Program-made: the position numbers and the translations under genes
Notes under the pieces: model-generated
What the model saw: only the letters and a program-made list of their open reading frames with translations
Databases searched by the model: none
What the model was told of the DNA's origin: nothing
Source: Bacteroidales bacterium
Lineage (GTDB): Bacteria; Bacteroidota; Bacteroidia; Bacteroidales; UBA932
Assembly (NCBI GenBank): GCA_017501525.1
Contig: JAFVWT010000004.1
Coordinates: forward strand, 180,547-244,546
Direction of reading: 5' to 3'
Length of the DNA stretch: 64,000 nt
In this document: positions 49,924 through 59,300 of the stretch, in pieces
Numbering within the stretch: the first letter of the stretch is position 1
Layout of the letters: the number at the start of each line of letters is the position of its first letter

Positions 49924-50436
49924 ATGACACCTATTGTATCTATTATTATGGGCAGTACTTCCGATTTGGGGGTAATGAAGGCTGCCGCTGAATTTTTGGA
50001 CCAGATGGAAATTCCTTTTGAAATAAATGCCCTTTCGGCTCATAGGGTTCCTGAGCAAGTGATGGATTTTGCTCAAAATGCCCATAAGAGAGGAGTGAAG
50101 GTCATTATTGCAGGAGCAGGTGGAGCTGCTCATCTTCCGGGAGTTATAGCCGCTTACACTCCTCTTCCTGTGATCGGTGTTCCTATCAAGTCGTCAAATT
50201 CGATGGATGGTTGGGATTCAGTTTTGTCTATTCTTCAGATGCCCGCCGGTATTCCAGTGGCGACAGTTGCTCTTGATGGGGCTAAGAATGCGGCGATCCT
50301 TGCTTTGCAGATTCTTGCAACAGGTGATGAGACTTTACTTGGAAAGGTTGTCGAGTTCAAGAAGGAGCTTGCGCAGAAGATTGACAAGGCAAATGAAGAA
50401 ATGAAGAAAATCGAATATAAATTTAAAGTGAACTAG
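49924..50436 (+). CDS. purE: N5-carboxyaminoimidazole ribonucleotide mutase
   Basis: About 170 residues, class I PurE. GSTSDLGVMKAAAEFL, SAHRVPEQVMDFA and GAGGAAHLPGVIAAYTPLPVIGVP are the conserved active-site segments. Start moved to the ATG at 49924; the frame opens two codons earlier with a TTG. Normally works with PurK, which is not in this window. Confidence 0.96.
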   Translation: MTPIVSIIMGSTSDLGVMKAAAEFLDQMEIPFEINALSAHRVPEQVMDFAQNAHKRGVKVIIAGAGGAAHLPGVIAAYTPLPVIGVPIKSSNSMDGWDSVLSILQMPAGIPVATVALDGAKNAAILALQILATGDETLLGKVVEFKKELAQKIDKANEEMKKIEYKFKVN

Positions 50437-50471
50437 AAACTGCTTGTCAGAAGACTTAAAATTTATTGGAC

Positions 50472-52394
50472 ATGTGGGGGAGATTTGTAGGGAAGAAGAG
50501 TATAGGGATTGCTCTGCTTCGGTGGGCAATCCTTTTTGTATTTTTTCAGGTATCAGTTCAGGCACAAGAACTTCCTGAGTGGTTGAAACATGCTATTGAG
50601 GAATATGCTCAGAATGGTTCTGCTGACGGGGGAGATTCTGAACAGTTGTACGATTATTATATTTCTCTGTTGGGAAAAAAGGTTGATATTAATGGCTGTT
50701 CAAGGGAAGAGTTGGAAGATTTGTTGTTCCTTGATACTTTTATGGTGGAGTCCATATTGGCATATAGGGAGGAGTATGGAGCAATATATTCTGTTGCGGA
50801 ACTTTCTCTTGTGGATGGATTCAATGAGGAGCTTGCGGGAAGACTGGCTCCTTTTTTCAGATTCGGTATGAATGTCAGTCGGGAAGATAATTTTACGGTT
50901 ATGGATGGAAGATGGGATACACGTCTGAGATATAAGTTGTTAAGAGACTCTCCTGATTATATGAAAGGGGCTATTCCATTTTCGGCATTAACAAAGTTTC
51001 GGCTTGATGCAGGGGAAAAATCTTCAATCTGGTTTACTTTGGAGAGTGATGCAGGAGAAGTGGAATTTCCCGATTTTGTTTCACTGGGAATGTGTGTAGA
51101 CAATATACCTGTCATTGGAAATTTTGTGAATATCAGAAGGTTTGTAGTCGGTGACTACTCTTTGAGAATGGGGCAAGGGTTGCTGTTGTGGAATTCTTTT
51201 TCCCTTACTGTAGGTAGTGAACCTTCATCTGCATTGCGGAGAAGTTCAGTCTCTTTAATGCCGTACCGCTCTTCGTCTGAATCTGGGTTTTATAGAGGTG
51301 GTGCAGTTGTTCTGGAATTTGGAAAATTGGTGGATGGAACTCTCTTTTACTCGTCAAATTTAGTCGATGCAAATGTCAAGGGTGATTATTTTTATTCTTT
51401 ACCTTCGGATGGTCTGCATGATAGTGAACATTCAATTTTGTCAAAGAGAAGTCTGAAAGTGGAGCATACAGGATTTGAGCTAAGTGCTACTATTGATAAT
51501 TTCAAAATTGGGGCAAGAGGGGTGTGGTACAGGTATGATAAGGAGGATGCCCGCAAGGTGTATGAATATAATAAATTCAGCAAGTTTAAGGGTTGGTGGT
51601 ATGCTTGTTCCGCAGACTTTCTTTTGAATTTGGATGGTCTCCGTTGTTTTGGTGAGTTTGTAATTGATAGAAAAGGTGGCGTAGGGGCGGTTGCAGGTAT
51701 TCTGGGTAGAATTGGTCAAGGGTGGGAGAGCTCTCTGTTATTAAAATATTATGATAATAGACTGCTTGTCCCCGTTGGTCTGAATAATGAGTGTGGGGGA
51801 ACTCTCTCGATAAAGTGGTCCGGTTTGAAAGAGATTACTTTCTCCGGGGCTTTTTCTTATGTTTTTTCACCTCATTCAAGGTATAGAGTGGAGGGTAGTT
51901 CTTCCCGTTACAAGGGAGAACTGAATGCTGAATGGCGCCCCTCATCAGTGAGTACCATTTCTTTTAGGATGCGTGGGTCCAATGATACCGGAACAGAAGA
52001 TTTCTCATTGAATGCCAGATGTATATATGTTTATTCTCCCAATGATCTGCTGTCATTGAGCGGTAGGGTAGATATGAGTTTCTGTGGCAGTTTTGGTTTT
52101 TTAGGTTATGTGGATGTTAGATATGGTTTTGCTAAGGGTGCGTTGGAGCTCTCTATGAGGGGAACTTTTTTCGATGTGCCTTCATGGTCAGGAAGAATTT
52201 ATTGTTATGAGTCTGATATTCCTGGAACTTTTTCCACTATAGCCTATTATGGCAGAGGGGTAAGTGGTTATTTCTTATTGAAGTATAAACCCAAAAAATG
52301 GGTCAATGTCAATCTCCGTTGTGGTGGAGTATTGTACAATGACCCATCTAAGGATATTATGAGATTTTCTCTAGGAGTTAGTTTGCCTTTTTGA
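50472..52394 (+). CDS. Exported HhH protein with outer-membrane barrel-like C-terminus
   Basis: About 640 residues. After a signal peptide (ending VSVQAQ), a helix-hairpin-helix region (about 60-125) contains VDINGCSREELEDLLFLDTFMVESILAYREEYGAIYSVAEL, quoted here only to show its ComEA-like spacing (V-D-I-N, then L-L-F-L-D). The remaining 500 residues are beta-rich with many aromatic strands and a C-terminal SLGVSLPF, like an outer-membrane barrel. Such HhH-barrel fusions occur widely in Bacteroidota and have no settled function; DNA handling at the outer membrane is a guess. The start is the ATG at 50472 (an upstream in-frame TTG is at 50466). The 3' end overlaps the convergent transglycosylase gene by 17 bases. 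Confidence 0.65.
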   Translation: MWGRFVGKKSIGIALLRWAILFVFFQVSVQAQELPEWLKHAIEEYAQNGSADGGDSEQLYDYYISLLGKKVDINGCSREELEDLLFLDTFMVESILAYREEYGAIYSVAELSLVDGFNEELAGRLAPFFRFGMNVSREDNFTVMDGRWDTRLRYKLLRDSPDYMKGAIPFSALTKFRLDAGEKSSIWFTLESDAGEVEFPDFVSLGMCVDNIPVIGNFVNIRRFVVGDYSLRMGQGLLLWNSFSLTVGSEPSSALRRSSVSLMPYRSSSESGFYRGGAVVLEFGKLVDGTLFYSSNLVDANVKGDYFYSLPSDGLHDSEHSILSKRSLKVEHTGFELSATIDNFKIGARGVWYRYDKEDARKVYEYNKFSKFKGWWYACSADFLLNLDGLRCFGEFVIDRKGGVGAVAGILGRIGQGWESSLLLKYYDNRLLVPVGLNNECGGTLSIKWSGLKEITFSGAFSYVFSPHSRYRVEGSSSRYKGELNAEWRPSSVSTISFRMRGSNDTGTEDFSLNARCIYVYSPNDLLSLSGRVDMSFCGSFGFLGYVDVRYGFAKGALELSMRGTFFDVPSWSGRIYCYESDIPGTFSTIAYYGRGVSGYFLLKYKPKKWVNVNLRCGGVLYNDPSKDIMRFSLGVSLPF

Positions 52395-54036
52395 TTTTAA
52401 GTTTTGTTCCGGGATAGATTCTGCTGTTGCGGTTGAGGTTGTTCAACTTCATAATGTCATTCATTGTGACTCCGGGGAACATTTTTGCAATATCCCAAAG
52501 GGTATCACCTTTTCTTACAGTGTAATAGACATAATTACCGGATGTGCTTGTCTTAGGTTTTGCTGTAGAGGATGATGATTTTGCAGGTCCTTTGTTGTTT
52601 GTGTAGATGACCAGTCTTTGTCCTATGCGGATTTTTGTTCCGCAGTTGTTCCATCTTTTGATATTGTTTACTGAAACTCTGTATTTTTGGGCAATATGGC
52701 TTAGGGTTTCTCCTTTTCTAACCTTGTGGACGATGCGTGTGGCCTCTGCTGTGGCGCCTGCCTGAATTTTCTTCATGGCACCGGCATTGAAATATACTGA
52801 GTCTTTATATTTGTATATTTCTGCTTCATTATCAATGAATTTAGCTGTGTATTGATAGGGCAGTCTCAATATATATTCTCTTTCTGTACCGGGTATTATT
52901 TCGTGCAAATATTGTGGATTGAAATTTTTCAATTCCTCTTTTGTTATTCCGGTGTAGTGCATGATTTGCTCAAAATGGAGCATTTTATTGATTTTCAGAG
53001 TATCAACGTGTGGAGGCATGGGGATTTGTTTCGGATAGAGGTTGTGCTCTTTGTAGTAGTTCAAGGTGTAAAGAGCTGCAATGAATGATGGTACATAACC
53101 CCTTGTTTCACGAGGGAGGTATGGGTAAATTCCCCAAAAGTCTTTTGCTCCACCTGAACGCCTTATCGCTTTATTCACATTTCCGGCTCCACAGTTGTAT
53201 GAGGCTATGGCTAATGCCCAGTCTCCAAAAATCAGATATGAGTCGCGAAGATATTTTGCTGCTGCATGTGCTGATGCGATAGGGTCAAAGCGTTCATCTA
53301 CATACGAGTTTATATGTAGGTCATATCGTTTTGCAGTGCTGTACATAAATTGCCACATACCTTTTGCGTTTGCTCTCGATACAGCAGTTGTATTTAGTGC
53401 AGATTCTATAATTGCCATTGCTTTCAATTCCAATGGAAGACCATAGCTGTCTAAAATTTCCTCAAAAATAGGGAGGTAATAGTTCGACAGACCTAAGATT
53501 GTCTCCATTTTGTCAGGCATTTTCTCAGTGTAGTAGATGATGTGATTCCTTATCGACTGGTTGTATGGAAGTGCGATAAACGAGTTCATCTTTTGGAGTC
53601 TCTTGATGTATACTGAATCAGGGATATTGGATGTCAAAGGGATAGAGTCAATATCGTCGGGATGAAATTCGTAGATAGATAATTCTCTTTTGTTGTACCA
53701 CATACTGAGTAGTGAGTCGGTGGAAATGGCAACTGTGTCAAAGAGGTCTGTCTCTTCTCCAAATAGTTCCATAAAACCCGGATTAATAGTGTCTCCAATA
53801 CTTAGGGTGTCTGATATTGAAATGTATCCGCTATATTGAATACTGTCCAGTCTGTTTTGTAGCTCTTTGACGACAAGTCTTAAGGAATCTCTTTGTTTTT
53901 CCAGATCCCTTTTAGATTCTTTCTTTGTCGTGAATAGTGCTTTTCTCTCTTTTCTCTCCTCTGTCTGTTTTGATGCTGAATTGGCAACTCCCGTAAAGAG
54001 AGAAAGCATCAACATGATTGTCAGTACTTTTTTCAT
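52378..54036 (-). CDS. MltD-like lytic transglycosylase with LysM repeats
   Basis: 552 residues with a signal peptide (LMLSLFTGVANSA). The SLT domain (about 185-310) has the catalytic Glu in AIIESALNTTAVSRANAKGMWQFM and the AIASYNCGAGNVNKAI motif. Two LysM modules follow (VRKGETLSHIAQKYRVSVNNI and VRKGDTLWDIAKMFPGVTMNDI). It cleaves peptidoglycan glycan strands to anhydro-muropeptides. Probably transcribed with parA-parB-DUF5683, a Bacteroidota-typical order. Confidence 0.92.
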   Translation of the reverse strand: MKKVLTIMLMLSLFTGVANSASKQTEERKERKALFTTKKESKRDLEKQRDSLRLVVKELQNRLDSIQYSGYISISDTLSIGDTINPGFMELFGEETDLFDTVAISTDSLLSMWYNKRELSIYEFHPDDIDSIPLTSNIPDSVYIKRLQKMNSFIALPYNQSIRNHIIYYTEKMPDKMETILGLSNYYLPIFEEILDSYGLPLELKAMAIIESALNTTAVSRANAKGMWQFMYSTAKRYDLHINSYVDERFDPIASAHAAAKYLRDSYLIFGDWALAIASYNCGAGNVNKAIRRSGGAKDFWGIYPYLPRETRGYVPSFIAALYTLNYYKEHNLYPKQIPMPPHVDTLKINKMLHFEQIMHYTGITKEELKNFNPQYLHEIIPGTEREYILRLPYQYTAKFIDNEAEIYKYKDSVYFNAGAMKKIQAGATAEATRIVHKVRKGETLSHIAQKYRVSVNNIKRWNNCGTKIRIGQRLVIYTNNKGPAKSSSSTAKPKTSTSGNYVYYTVRKGDTLWDIAKMFPGVTMNDIMKLNNLNRNSRIYPGTKLKIKKAN

Positions 54037-54056
54037 TAATGTCTGTTTTGTGAAAT

Positions 54057-54995
54057 TTAGAATGTGAAATTTAGTTTAACGCCTACGGCATTTGTGCTGT
54101 TAGATGGAATAACTGCCATATTCCTGGTAAAGTCCTCAGATATTGGTGTTATGATGGCAGGTTCAACTCCCATAGATATTGTCTGGTTGACTTCAAAGTT
54201 TTTCATGGTTGCAAATACATCTGCATCAATGATTTGTAAGATGTATATCAGTACAGTGGCGACTATTGAGTAGTCCCTCATACGACGATAGTAGTCTCTG
54301 TAATATTTTAAGCTTTCGGTGGTCATTGTGCCTGTGTAACCGCCGTCAGGATTGGATGCTGCAATGAAGTCGGATTGGAACCTTCTGAATTGCAGATTGT
54401 TGTAATGCCACATGTAACCCGAGACAGCAAGACCTCCATAGTAGATGGGTAATTTCCAATATTCTCCGTTGTATATTTGTCCAAGTCCGGGAAGTAGCGC
54501 TGAGTAGATTGTGGCTCTTCCCGGAAGATGAGCTCTGGATGATTTATAACTGGCCACTCCATCCATCATTTGTCCCCAATAAAACAGTGCCGCTCCTGCA
54601 TAAAACAGATTCCTGTATAGTTTGTCTGAATCACTTCCTGTTTTCTGGTATTGTTGGTTGAAATAGACTCCACCGCCAATCATCCCTCCTATACCTACAT
54701 ATATAATGGGCAATTTCCAGTAGTCTTCATTATAAATCTGGGCTGTTCCAGGAAGAATTACGGAACTCGCAAAGGCCCAGCCTACTGCCATTGTATCTTT
54801 GTGGGCGAGGGCATTAAAGTATTGTTTGAAGGAAAACGAAGGTATTGTATCTGTTGATGAGGTACTTCCGTTGTTGTTGGAGTAGTTTATGCCGGAGGTG
54901 TTTCCTCCCCTGGTGTTCCCGAATCCGCCAAATTGTGCAGACATAGTTGCTATTGAGCAGATTAGTATGATGATGGTTGTAATTATTCTTTTCAT
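54057..54995 (-). CDS. DUF5683 membrane protein
   Basis: About 312 residues, signal peptide (IITTIIILICSIATMSAQ). The DUF5683 signature appears twice: LPGTAQIYNEDYWKLPIIYVG and, about 95 residues later, LPGLGQIYNGEYWKLPIYYGG. Each copy is followed by a hydrophobic helix. The duplicated membrane hairpin suggests a pseudo-symmetric fold. Function unknown, although the gene is steadily found next to parAB in Bacteroidota. ATG at 54995 gives the signal peptide; an upstream ATG at 55043 would overlap parB by 23 bases. Confidence 0.75.
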   Translation of the reverse strand: MKRIITTIIILICSIATMSAQFGGFGNTRGGNTSGINYSNNNGSTSSTDTIPSFSFKQYFNALAHKDTMAVGWAFASSVILPGTAQIYNEDYWKLPIIYVGIGGMIGGGVYFNQQYQKTGSDSDKLYRNLFYAGAALFYWGQMMDGVASYKSSRAHLPGRATIYSALLPGLGQIYNGEYWKLPIYYGGLAVSGYMWHYNNLQFRRFQSDFIAASNPDGGYTGTMTTESLKYYRDYYRRMRDYSIVATVLIYILQIIDADVFATMKNFEVNQTISMGVEPAIITPISEDFTRNMAVIPSNSTNAVGVKLNFTF

Positions 54996-55020
54996 TTTGT
55001 TTTGGGGCGCACCGGTGTAT

Positions 55021-55947
55021 TTATTGGTTGTTAATGTTCTCAATTGCTCTCAAAAAGGACTCTACTTCTGAGTCATTTTTGAAATTGATGGTAATACTTC
55101 CTTTTCCTTTTTCATTGCGTTTGAATCTGATATTGTTGTCAAAATATTTACCAACAATCTCTGCTACCCTATAGTAGGATTCGGGGATATTCTCTGTCTC
55201 TTTTTGTCTTGGATTCTCTTCTTTTTCTTTAAGGAGTTGACGGGCTTTAGCTTCAGCTTGTCTTACTGATAACCCCTTTTTCAAAATTTGCTCACAAAGG
55301 TTTTTCTGGGCTTCAGGTTTTGTAAGTGACAGAATGGCTTTTGCGTGTCCCATGGTAATTTCCTTATCTCTGATACATACCTGGATTTCTGCAGGAAGCT
55401 TAAGGAGACGCAGATAGTTCGTGATGGTGGTGCGTTTTTTGCCAACTGTCTCAGCCATAGACTCTTGAGTGAGCTTGCACTCGTCTATCAAGCGTTGGAA
55501 GCTAAGTGCTACTTCAATGGCGTCAAGGTCTTCCCTTTGGATATTTTCTACTATCGCCATTTGTAACATTCCGTTGTCATCGGTATCCCTTACATATGCA
55601 GGAACTCTCTTAAGGCCGGCGAGTATGGAGGCCTTGTATCTTCTTTCCCCACTTATTATCTGGTACCTGTCTCCAACTTTGCGGACAGTAATGGGCTGGA
55701 TGATGCCAAGTCTGCGTATAGAATCGGAAAGTTCCAGAAGAGCTGTTTCGTCAAAGTTGGTTCTTGGTTGGTAGGGGTTTGGAACTATTTGATCAATAGG
55801 CAATTCGGAGATAGATGCAGGAGTTGTGTCAATCTTCTCTTTGAGAGATGTCTCTTTTTTAGGTGTGGACTCAGTATTGGCCATTTCGCCCATACCGGGA
55901 ATCAATGCGCTAAGTCCTTTTCCGAGTGCAGATCTCTTTGTTGCCAT
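55021..55947 (-). CDS. parB: Chromosome-partitioning protein ParB
   Basis: 308 residues. It begins with KRSALGKGLSALIPGMG. The CTPase/nuclease-like N-domain has IVPNPYQPRTNFDE, GERRYKAS and VENIQREDLDAIEVALSFQRL. The HTH for parS is SMAETVGKKRTTITNYLRLLKLP. Binds parS near the origin and loads SMC. 11 bases separate it from parA. Confidence 0.95.
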   Translation of the reverse strand: MATKRSALGKGLSALIPGMGEMANTESTPKKETSLKEKIDTTPASISELPIDQIVPNPYQPRTNFDETALLELSDSIRRLGIIQPITVRKVGDRYQIISGERRYKASILAGLKRVPAYVRDTDDNGMLQMAIVENIQREDLDAIEVALSFQRLIDECKLTQESMAETVGKKRTTITNYLRLLKLPAEIQVCIRDKEITMGHAKAILSLTKPEAQKNLCEQILKKGLSVRQAEAKARQLLKEKEENPRQKETENIPESYYRVAEIVGKYFDNNIRFKRNEKGKGSITINFKNDSEVESFLRAIENINNQ

Positions 55948-55958
55948 TTGTCTTATCT

Positions 55959-56726
55959 TTATGAGTTTTTACTGATAATTTCTTTTGCCAAATTCAAGTA
56001 GTTGTTGGTCCCGGTGGAAATTGCGTCATATAGAATTACAGGTTTTCCATGGGAGGGCGCTTCGCTAAGGCGTACATTACGCTGGATTATTGTGTTGAAG
56101 ACCATTGAACCAAAATGGTGGCGTACTTCTTCGACCACTTGATTTGCTAACCGGAGTCTTCCGTCAAACATTGTGAGGAGGAAACCCTCTATTTTCAGAG
56201 AAGTATTGAGCCTTGTCTGAATCAATTTTATGGTATTGAGCAATTTTCCCAATCCTTCCAATGCGAAATACTCTGTTTGGACGGGTATGATGACAGAGTT
56301 GGCTGCTGTGAGGCAATTTACTGTAATCAATCCTAAAGAGGGTGAACAGTCAATAATGATATATTCATATTCATTGATTACTTCCTTTAGTGCATTTTTA
56401 AGGGCTGATTCTTTATTCTCTTCGTTAATTAGCTCTATTTCAGCACCTACCAAATTTATATGCGAAGGTACGATTTTCAGGTCTTTGATTTGTGTATCAA
56501 TAGTGACTTCAGATATTTTCCTCTCTCCAATGAGTACTTCGTATAGTGTTTTTCCATTATTTGAGTCGGGGTCAAAATCGAGTCCTGAAGTTGTATTTGC
56601 CTGAGGGTCTGCATCTATCAATAGAGTCTTTTTCTCAAGTACTGCTAAGGATGCAGCCAAATTAATAGCCGTAGTGGTTTTTCCCACTCCTCCTTTCTGA
56701 TTCGCTATTGCTATTACTTTTCCCAT
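55959..56726 (-). CDS. parA: Chromosome-partitioning ATPase ParA/Soj
   Basis: 255 residues. Deviant Walker [15 protein letters not shown] at the N-terminus, [14 protein letters not shown], and [14 protein letters not shown] as Walker B. Partner of ParB in origin segregation. A TAAATTTG -7 candidate is on the minus strand at 56759-56766. Confidence 0.95.
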   Translation of the reverse strand: MGKVIAIANQKGGVGKTTTAINLAASLAVLEKKTLLIDADPQANTTSGLDFDPDSNNGKTLYEVLIGERKISEVTIDTQIKDLKIVPSHINLVGAEIELINEENKESALKNALKEVINEYEYIIIDCSPSLGLITVNCLTAANSVIIPVQTEYFALEGLGKLLNTIKLIQTRLNTSLKIEGFLLTMFDGRLRLANQVVEEVRHHFGSMVFNTIIQRNVRLSEAPSHGKPVILYDAISTGTNNYLNLAKEIISKNS

Positions 56727-57154
56727 TTATAGTTTTTAAATGAATTATGTCAATCTGCAAATTTAAATAAATTATTCTATCAAACCTAAATTTTTCTCAC
56801 CAACAATATGCCTCTACCTCAGCCCTGTTTTTATCTTCAGCAAAACCAGTTTTGAAAGATGAAAAATGGAGTATCTCCCAAAAATTATTCCACACTAAAA
56901 ATAAATTATTTTGAGAGATGTTCTATAAATTCCACGTTTTAAATCAACTTTGAAATTTTTGTATCCTTTATGTTTTTCTCGGTATCTTTTCCTCTTTCTT
57001 TCACTCCAGAAGCCTCTTTATGCTCATTTGAGAAAATCAAAATTTTCCGAAGAAAATTTCATGGATTCCGGCAAAGTCTTCTATAGAAGTTTCATTAAGT
57101 GTCTTCTTTCTCAAACATTTTAGTAGTTTTGCAGAAAATTTTTAAAAAGAAGAT
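56727..57154. other. 428-base divergent intergenic region parA-lipid kinase
   Basis: Contains a possible parA -7 element (TAAATTTG on the minus strand, 56759-56766), copy A of the dispersed repeat (56921-57100) and a possible -7 element for the kinase gene (TAGTTTTG, 57124-57131). No parS-like palindrome was seen. Confidence 0.45.
56921..57100. repeat. Dispersed intergenic repeat, copy A
   Basis: The longest copy. The left part (TTCTATAAAT, GTTTTAAA, TGTTTTTCTCGGTATCTTTT) matches copy B. The right part (CTTTTCCTCTTTCTTTCACT, TATGCTC, GAAAATC, AAAATT, GAAAATTT, AAAGTCTT) matches copy C. Confidence 0.6.
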
Positions 57155-58084
57155 ATGAGTAGTGCCGAATGGATGGTTATAGTTAACCCTAATGCGTGTG
57201 GTGGAAAAGTAGCCGCCCAGTGGCCTCTTCTATCCCGCAGAATGGCAGATAAGGGAATAAATTTCAAGAGTGAATTCACGAAATATCGGTATCATGCAGT
57301 AGAGTTGACTATTAAGGCTCTAAGGTATGGGTACAGGAAGTTCATAGCTGTCGGGGGTGATGGTACTATTCATGAAATTATAAATGGAATTTTCCATCAG
57401 AAGTTTGTCGATCCGCAGGAGACTATGATTGCTGTTGTTCCTGTAGGCTCAGGCAATGACTGGTCCAGAACTCATTCCATCCCGTTTGATATTGATGAAG
57501 CGATAGATTTGATTTTGGCAGGAAAGGTTATCCGTCAGGATATTGCAAGGGTTTCGTATGTGGAATCTGCTGTAACTAATGTGAGATATATGGTAAACGG
57601 TATGGGTGTAGGTCTTGATGCCAATATTTGTAAAAGGTGCAATATTGCCAAAAATAAGGGTAGAGGAGGGGCTGCTTCGTATATTAAAGCTTCCTTCCTG
57701 TCTCTTTTGGGCAGGCGCTCAAATATGACGGAGGTTATTCTGGATGGAAAAAGTTTCTTTAAGGGGAGGATGTTTTCTGTAGCAGTTGGAATTGGCAAAT
57801 ATAGCGGTGGGGGGATGATCCAAGTCCCGGATGCTGTAGCCGATAATGGCCTTTTAAGTGTTATGGTTGCCCGAAAGATCAGTAAACTGAAATTCTTGTT
57901 TCTATTTAAATATCTGTTCAACGGAAAGATATATTCTATCAAGGAAGTCTCTCATTCAATGGCATCTGTAGTGGAGGTGAAGGCACGAAGAAACGATTCT
58001 CTTGAGGTAGATGGAGAAGTGGTGGGAACTACTCCTGTTAGGGTTGAGGTGATACCTCAAGCGATAAATGTAATTGTTGGTTAA
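57155..58084 (+). CDS. Diacylglycerol/sphingosine kinase-family lipid kinase
   Basis: 309 residues. The DAGK catalytic domain motifs are NPNACGGKVAAQWP, the nucleotide loop VGGDGTIHEIINGIFH and VPVGSGNDWSRT. It matches YegS/DgkB-like kinases, including the Bacteroides enzymes thought to phosphorylate diacylglycerol or sphingoid bases; which one cannot be told. The AraC-type gene starts 4 bases after it. Confidence 0.88.
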   Translation: MSSAEWMVIVNPNACGGKVAAQWPLLSRRMADKGINFKSEFTKYRYHAVELTIKALRYGYRKFIAVGGDGTIHEIINGIFHQKFVDPQETMIAVVPVGSGNDWSRTHSIPFDIDEAIDLILAGKVIRQDIARVSYVESAVTNVRYMVNGMGVGLDANICKRCNIAKNKGRGGAASYIKASFLSLLGRRSNMTEVILDGKSFFKGRMFSVAVGIGKYSGGGMIQVPDAVADNGLLSVMVARKISKLKFLFLFKYLFNGKIYSIKEVSHSMASVVEVKARRNDSLEVDGEVVGTTPVRVEVIPQAINVIVG

Positions 58085-58088
58085 TACT

Positions 58089-59300
58089 ATGGGAACTTTG
58101 TTTAGTGCATTTGTGCTGGGTAGCTCATTTACAGTCATTCTGGTAATGGCACTCTTTTTTTGGTACAACAATAAAAATATGCGTATCAGAAAGATTCTTT
58201 CTTCTGTGTTGTTTTGTAATGCGTTGTTGCTACTTAAGGATGTGGTGTTTATGGGAAATGTGACAGATTGCCATGATTGGTATGTCTCTATGCTGATACT
58301 TAATAATATTATTATTGGAATAGATTTTCTTTATGTTTATGAATTGCTGAAAACAGGAGTGGTAAGCAAAAGAACAGTATTCTTAAGTACCTTTATGTTT
58401 GTTCTGCTCGCTCTGTTGTATATTATTTTTAGAGATGTCAGAATATTTGAATTTTCACATATTTTTTCAGTGATATTTATAGTGGTAGCTATTTCCAATA
58501 TTATATATTTCGGAAGGAGGTACAAGGTTCTTGTGAAAAAAAATTATTCGGATCCTTCCAGAATGGATGTCGCATGGTTGTGGAGTTCTGTTGTTTTCTT
58601 CATTTTGATATTCTTTTTGTGGAGATTGGTTTATTATCACGATACCCATGGCATTATAAAGTCAGTATATTATTTTGTTACAGCTGTTATCTGGAGTTTT
58701 ATTGCATATAGAACATGGTATCATGTCCCTTTGCTCAAGGAGGATATAGAAGCAGGTGATAGTCTCTATGATGGAGGTGATGCAGGACTTGATGTAGTGT
58801 CAGATCTTCCTGAGGGTGAGGCTAATGCAATCGGTGATGAAGTCGTGGTTGGTACTGATATGGCACAAATCAAGAATCTGAGAGTCTCGTATCCTTTTGA
58901 GAAAACGTTGGAGGAGATGCGTAACAGTGAGTTTTTCTGTGAGAATCCTAAAATTTCATTAGTGGAACTCTCAGAAATGTTAGGTACAAATAGGACAACT
59001 CTCTCTTACTATATCAATAGTGTCCTGAAACTTACTTTTTATGATTTGACAAATGATGCCCGCATCAGACATGCTGAAGCATTGATGAGTGATCCTGATT
59101 ACGATATGACCCAGGAAGAACTGGCTGCCAAATGTGGTTTTAATTCCCTTTCAACTTTCCGAAGGGTCTTTATTGATAAGAAAGGTTGTACTCCAAAAAA
59201 ATATTATCACTCTTTGCGAAATCCATCAATTGTCGCTTCTGCCGATGAGTCTGCCGATGGCTCCTCTCCAGAGAAACGGGGGAATGATTCTCATGAGTAG
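58089..59300 (+). CDS. Membrane-anchored AraC-family regulator
   Basis: About 403 residues. The N-terminal half has about six transmembrane helices (residues 10-225, from LFSAFVLGSSFTVILVMALFFW). An acidic linker follows, then a C-terminal AraC HTH pair (about 300-385): ISLVELSEMLGTNRTTLSYYINSVL and TQEELAAKCGFNSLSTFRRVF. The seven-helix-like sensor plus AraC layout is common in Bacteroidota. Ligand unknown. Its last 75 bases overlap the convergent SDR gene, so the two C-termini are encoded on opposite strands of the same DNA. Confidence 0.8.
   Translation: MGTLFSAFVLGSSFTVILVMALFFWYNNKNMRIRKILSSVLFCNALLLLKDVVFMGNVTDCHDWYVSMLILNNIIIGIDFLYVYELLKTGVVSKRTVFLSTFMFVLLALLYIIFRDVRIFEFSHIFSVIFIVVAISNIIYFGRRYKVLVKKNYSDPSRMDVAWLWSSVVFFILIFFLWRLVYYHDTHGIIKSVYYFVTAVIWSFIAYRTWYHVPLLKEDIEAGDSLYDGGDAGLDVVSDLPEGEANAIGDEVVVGTDMAQIKNLRVSYPFEKTLEEMRNSEFFCENPKISLVELSEMLGTNRTTLSYYINSVLKLTFYDLTNDARIRHAEALMSDPDYDMTQEELAAKCGFNSLSTFRRVFIDKKGCTPKKYYHSLRNPSIVASADESADGSSPEKRGNDSHE

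Noticed and set aside
54057-57154. parS site near parAB
   Set aside because: I looked for TGTTNCACGTGNAACA-like palindromes around parAB and found none; the sites may lie elsewhere.
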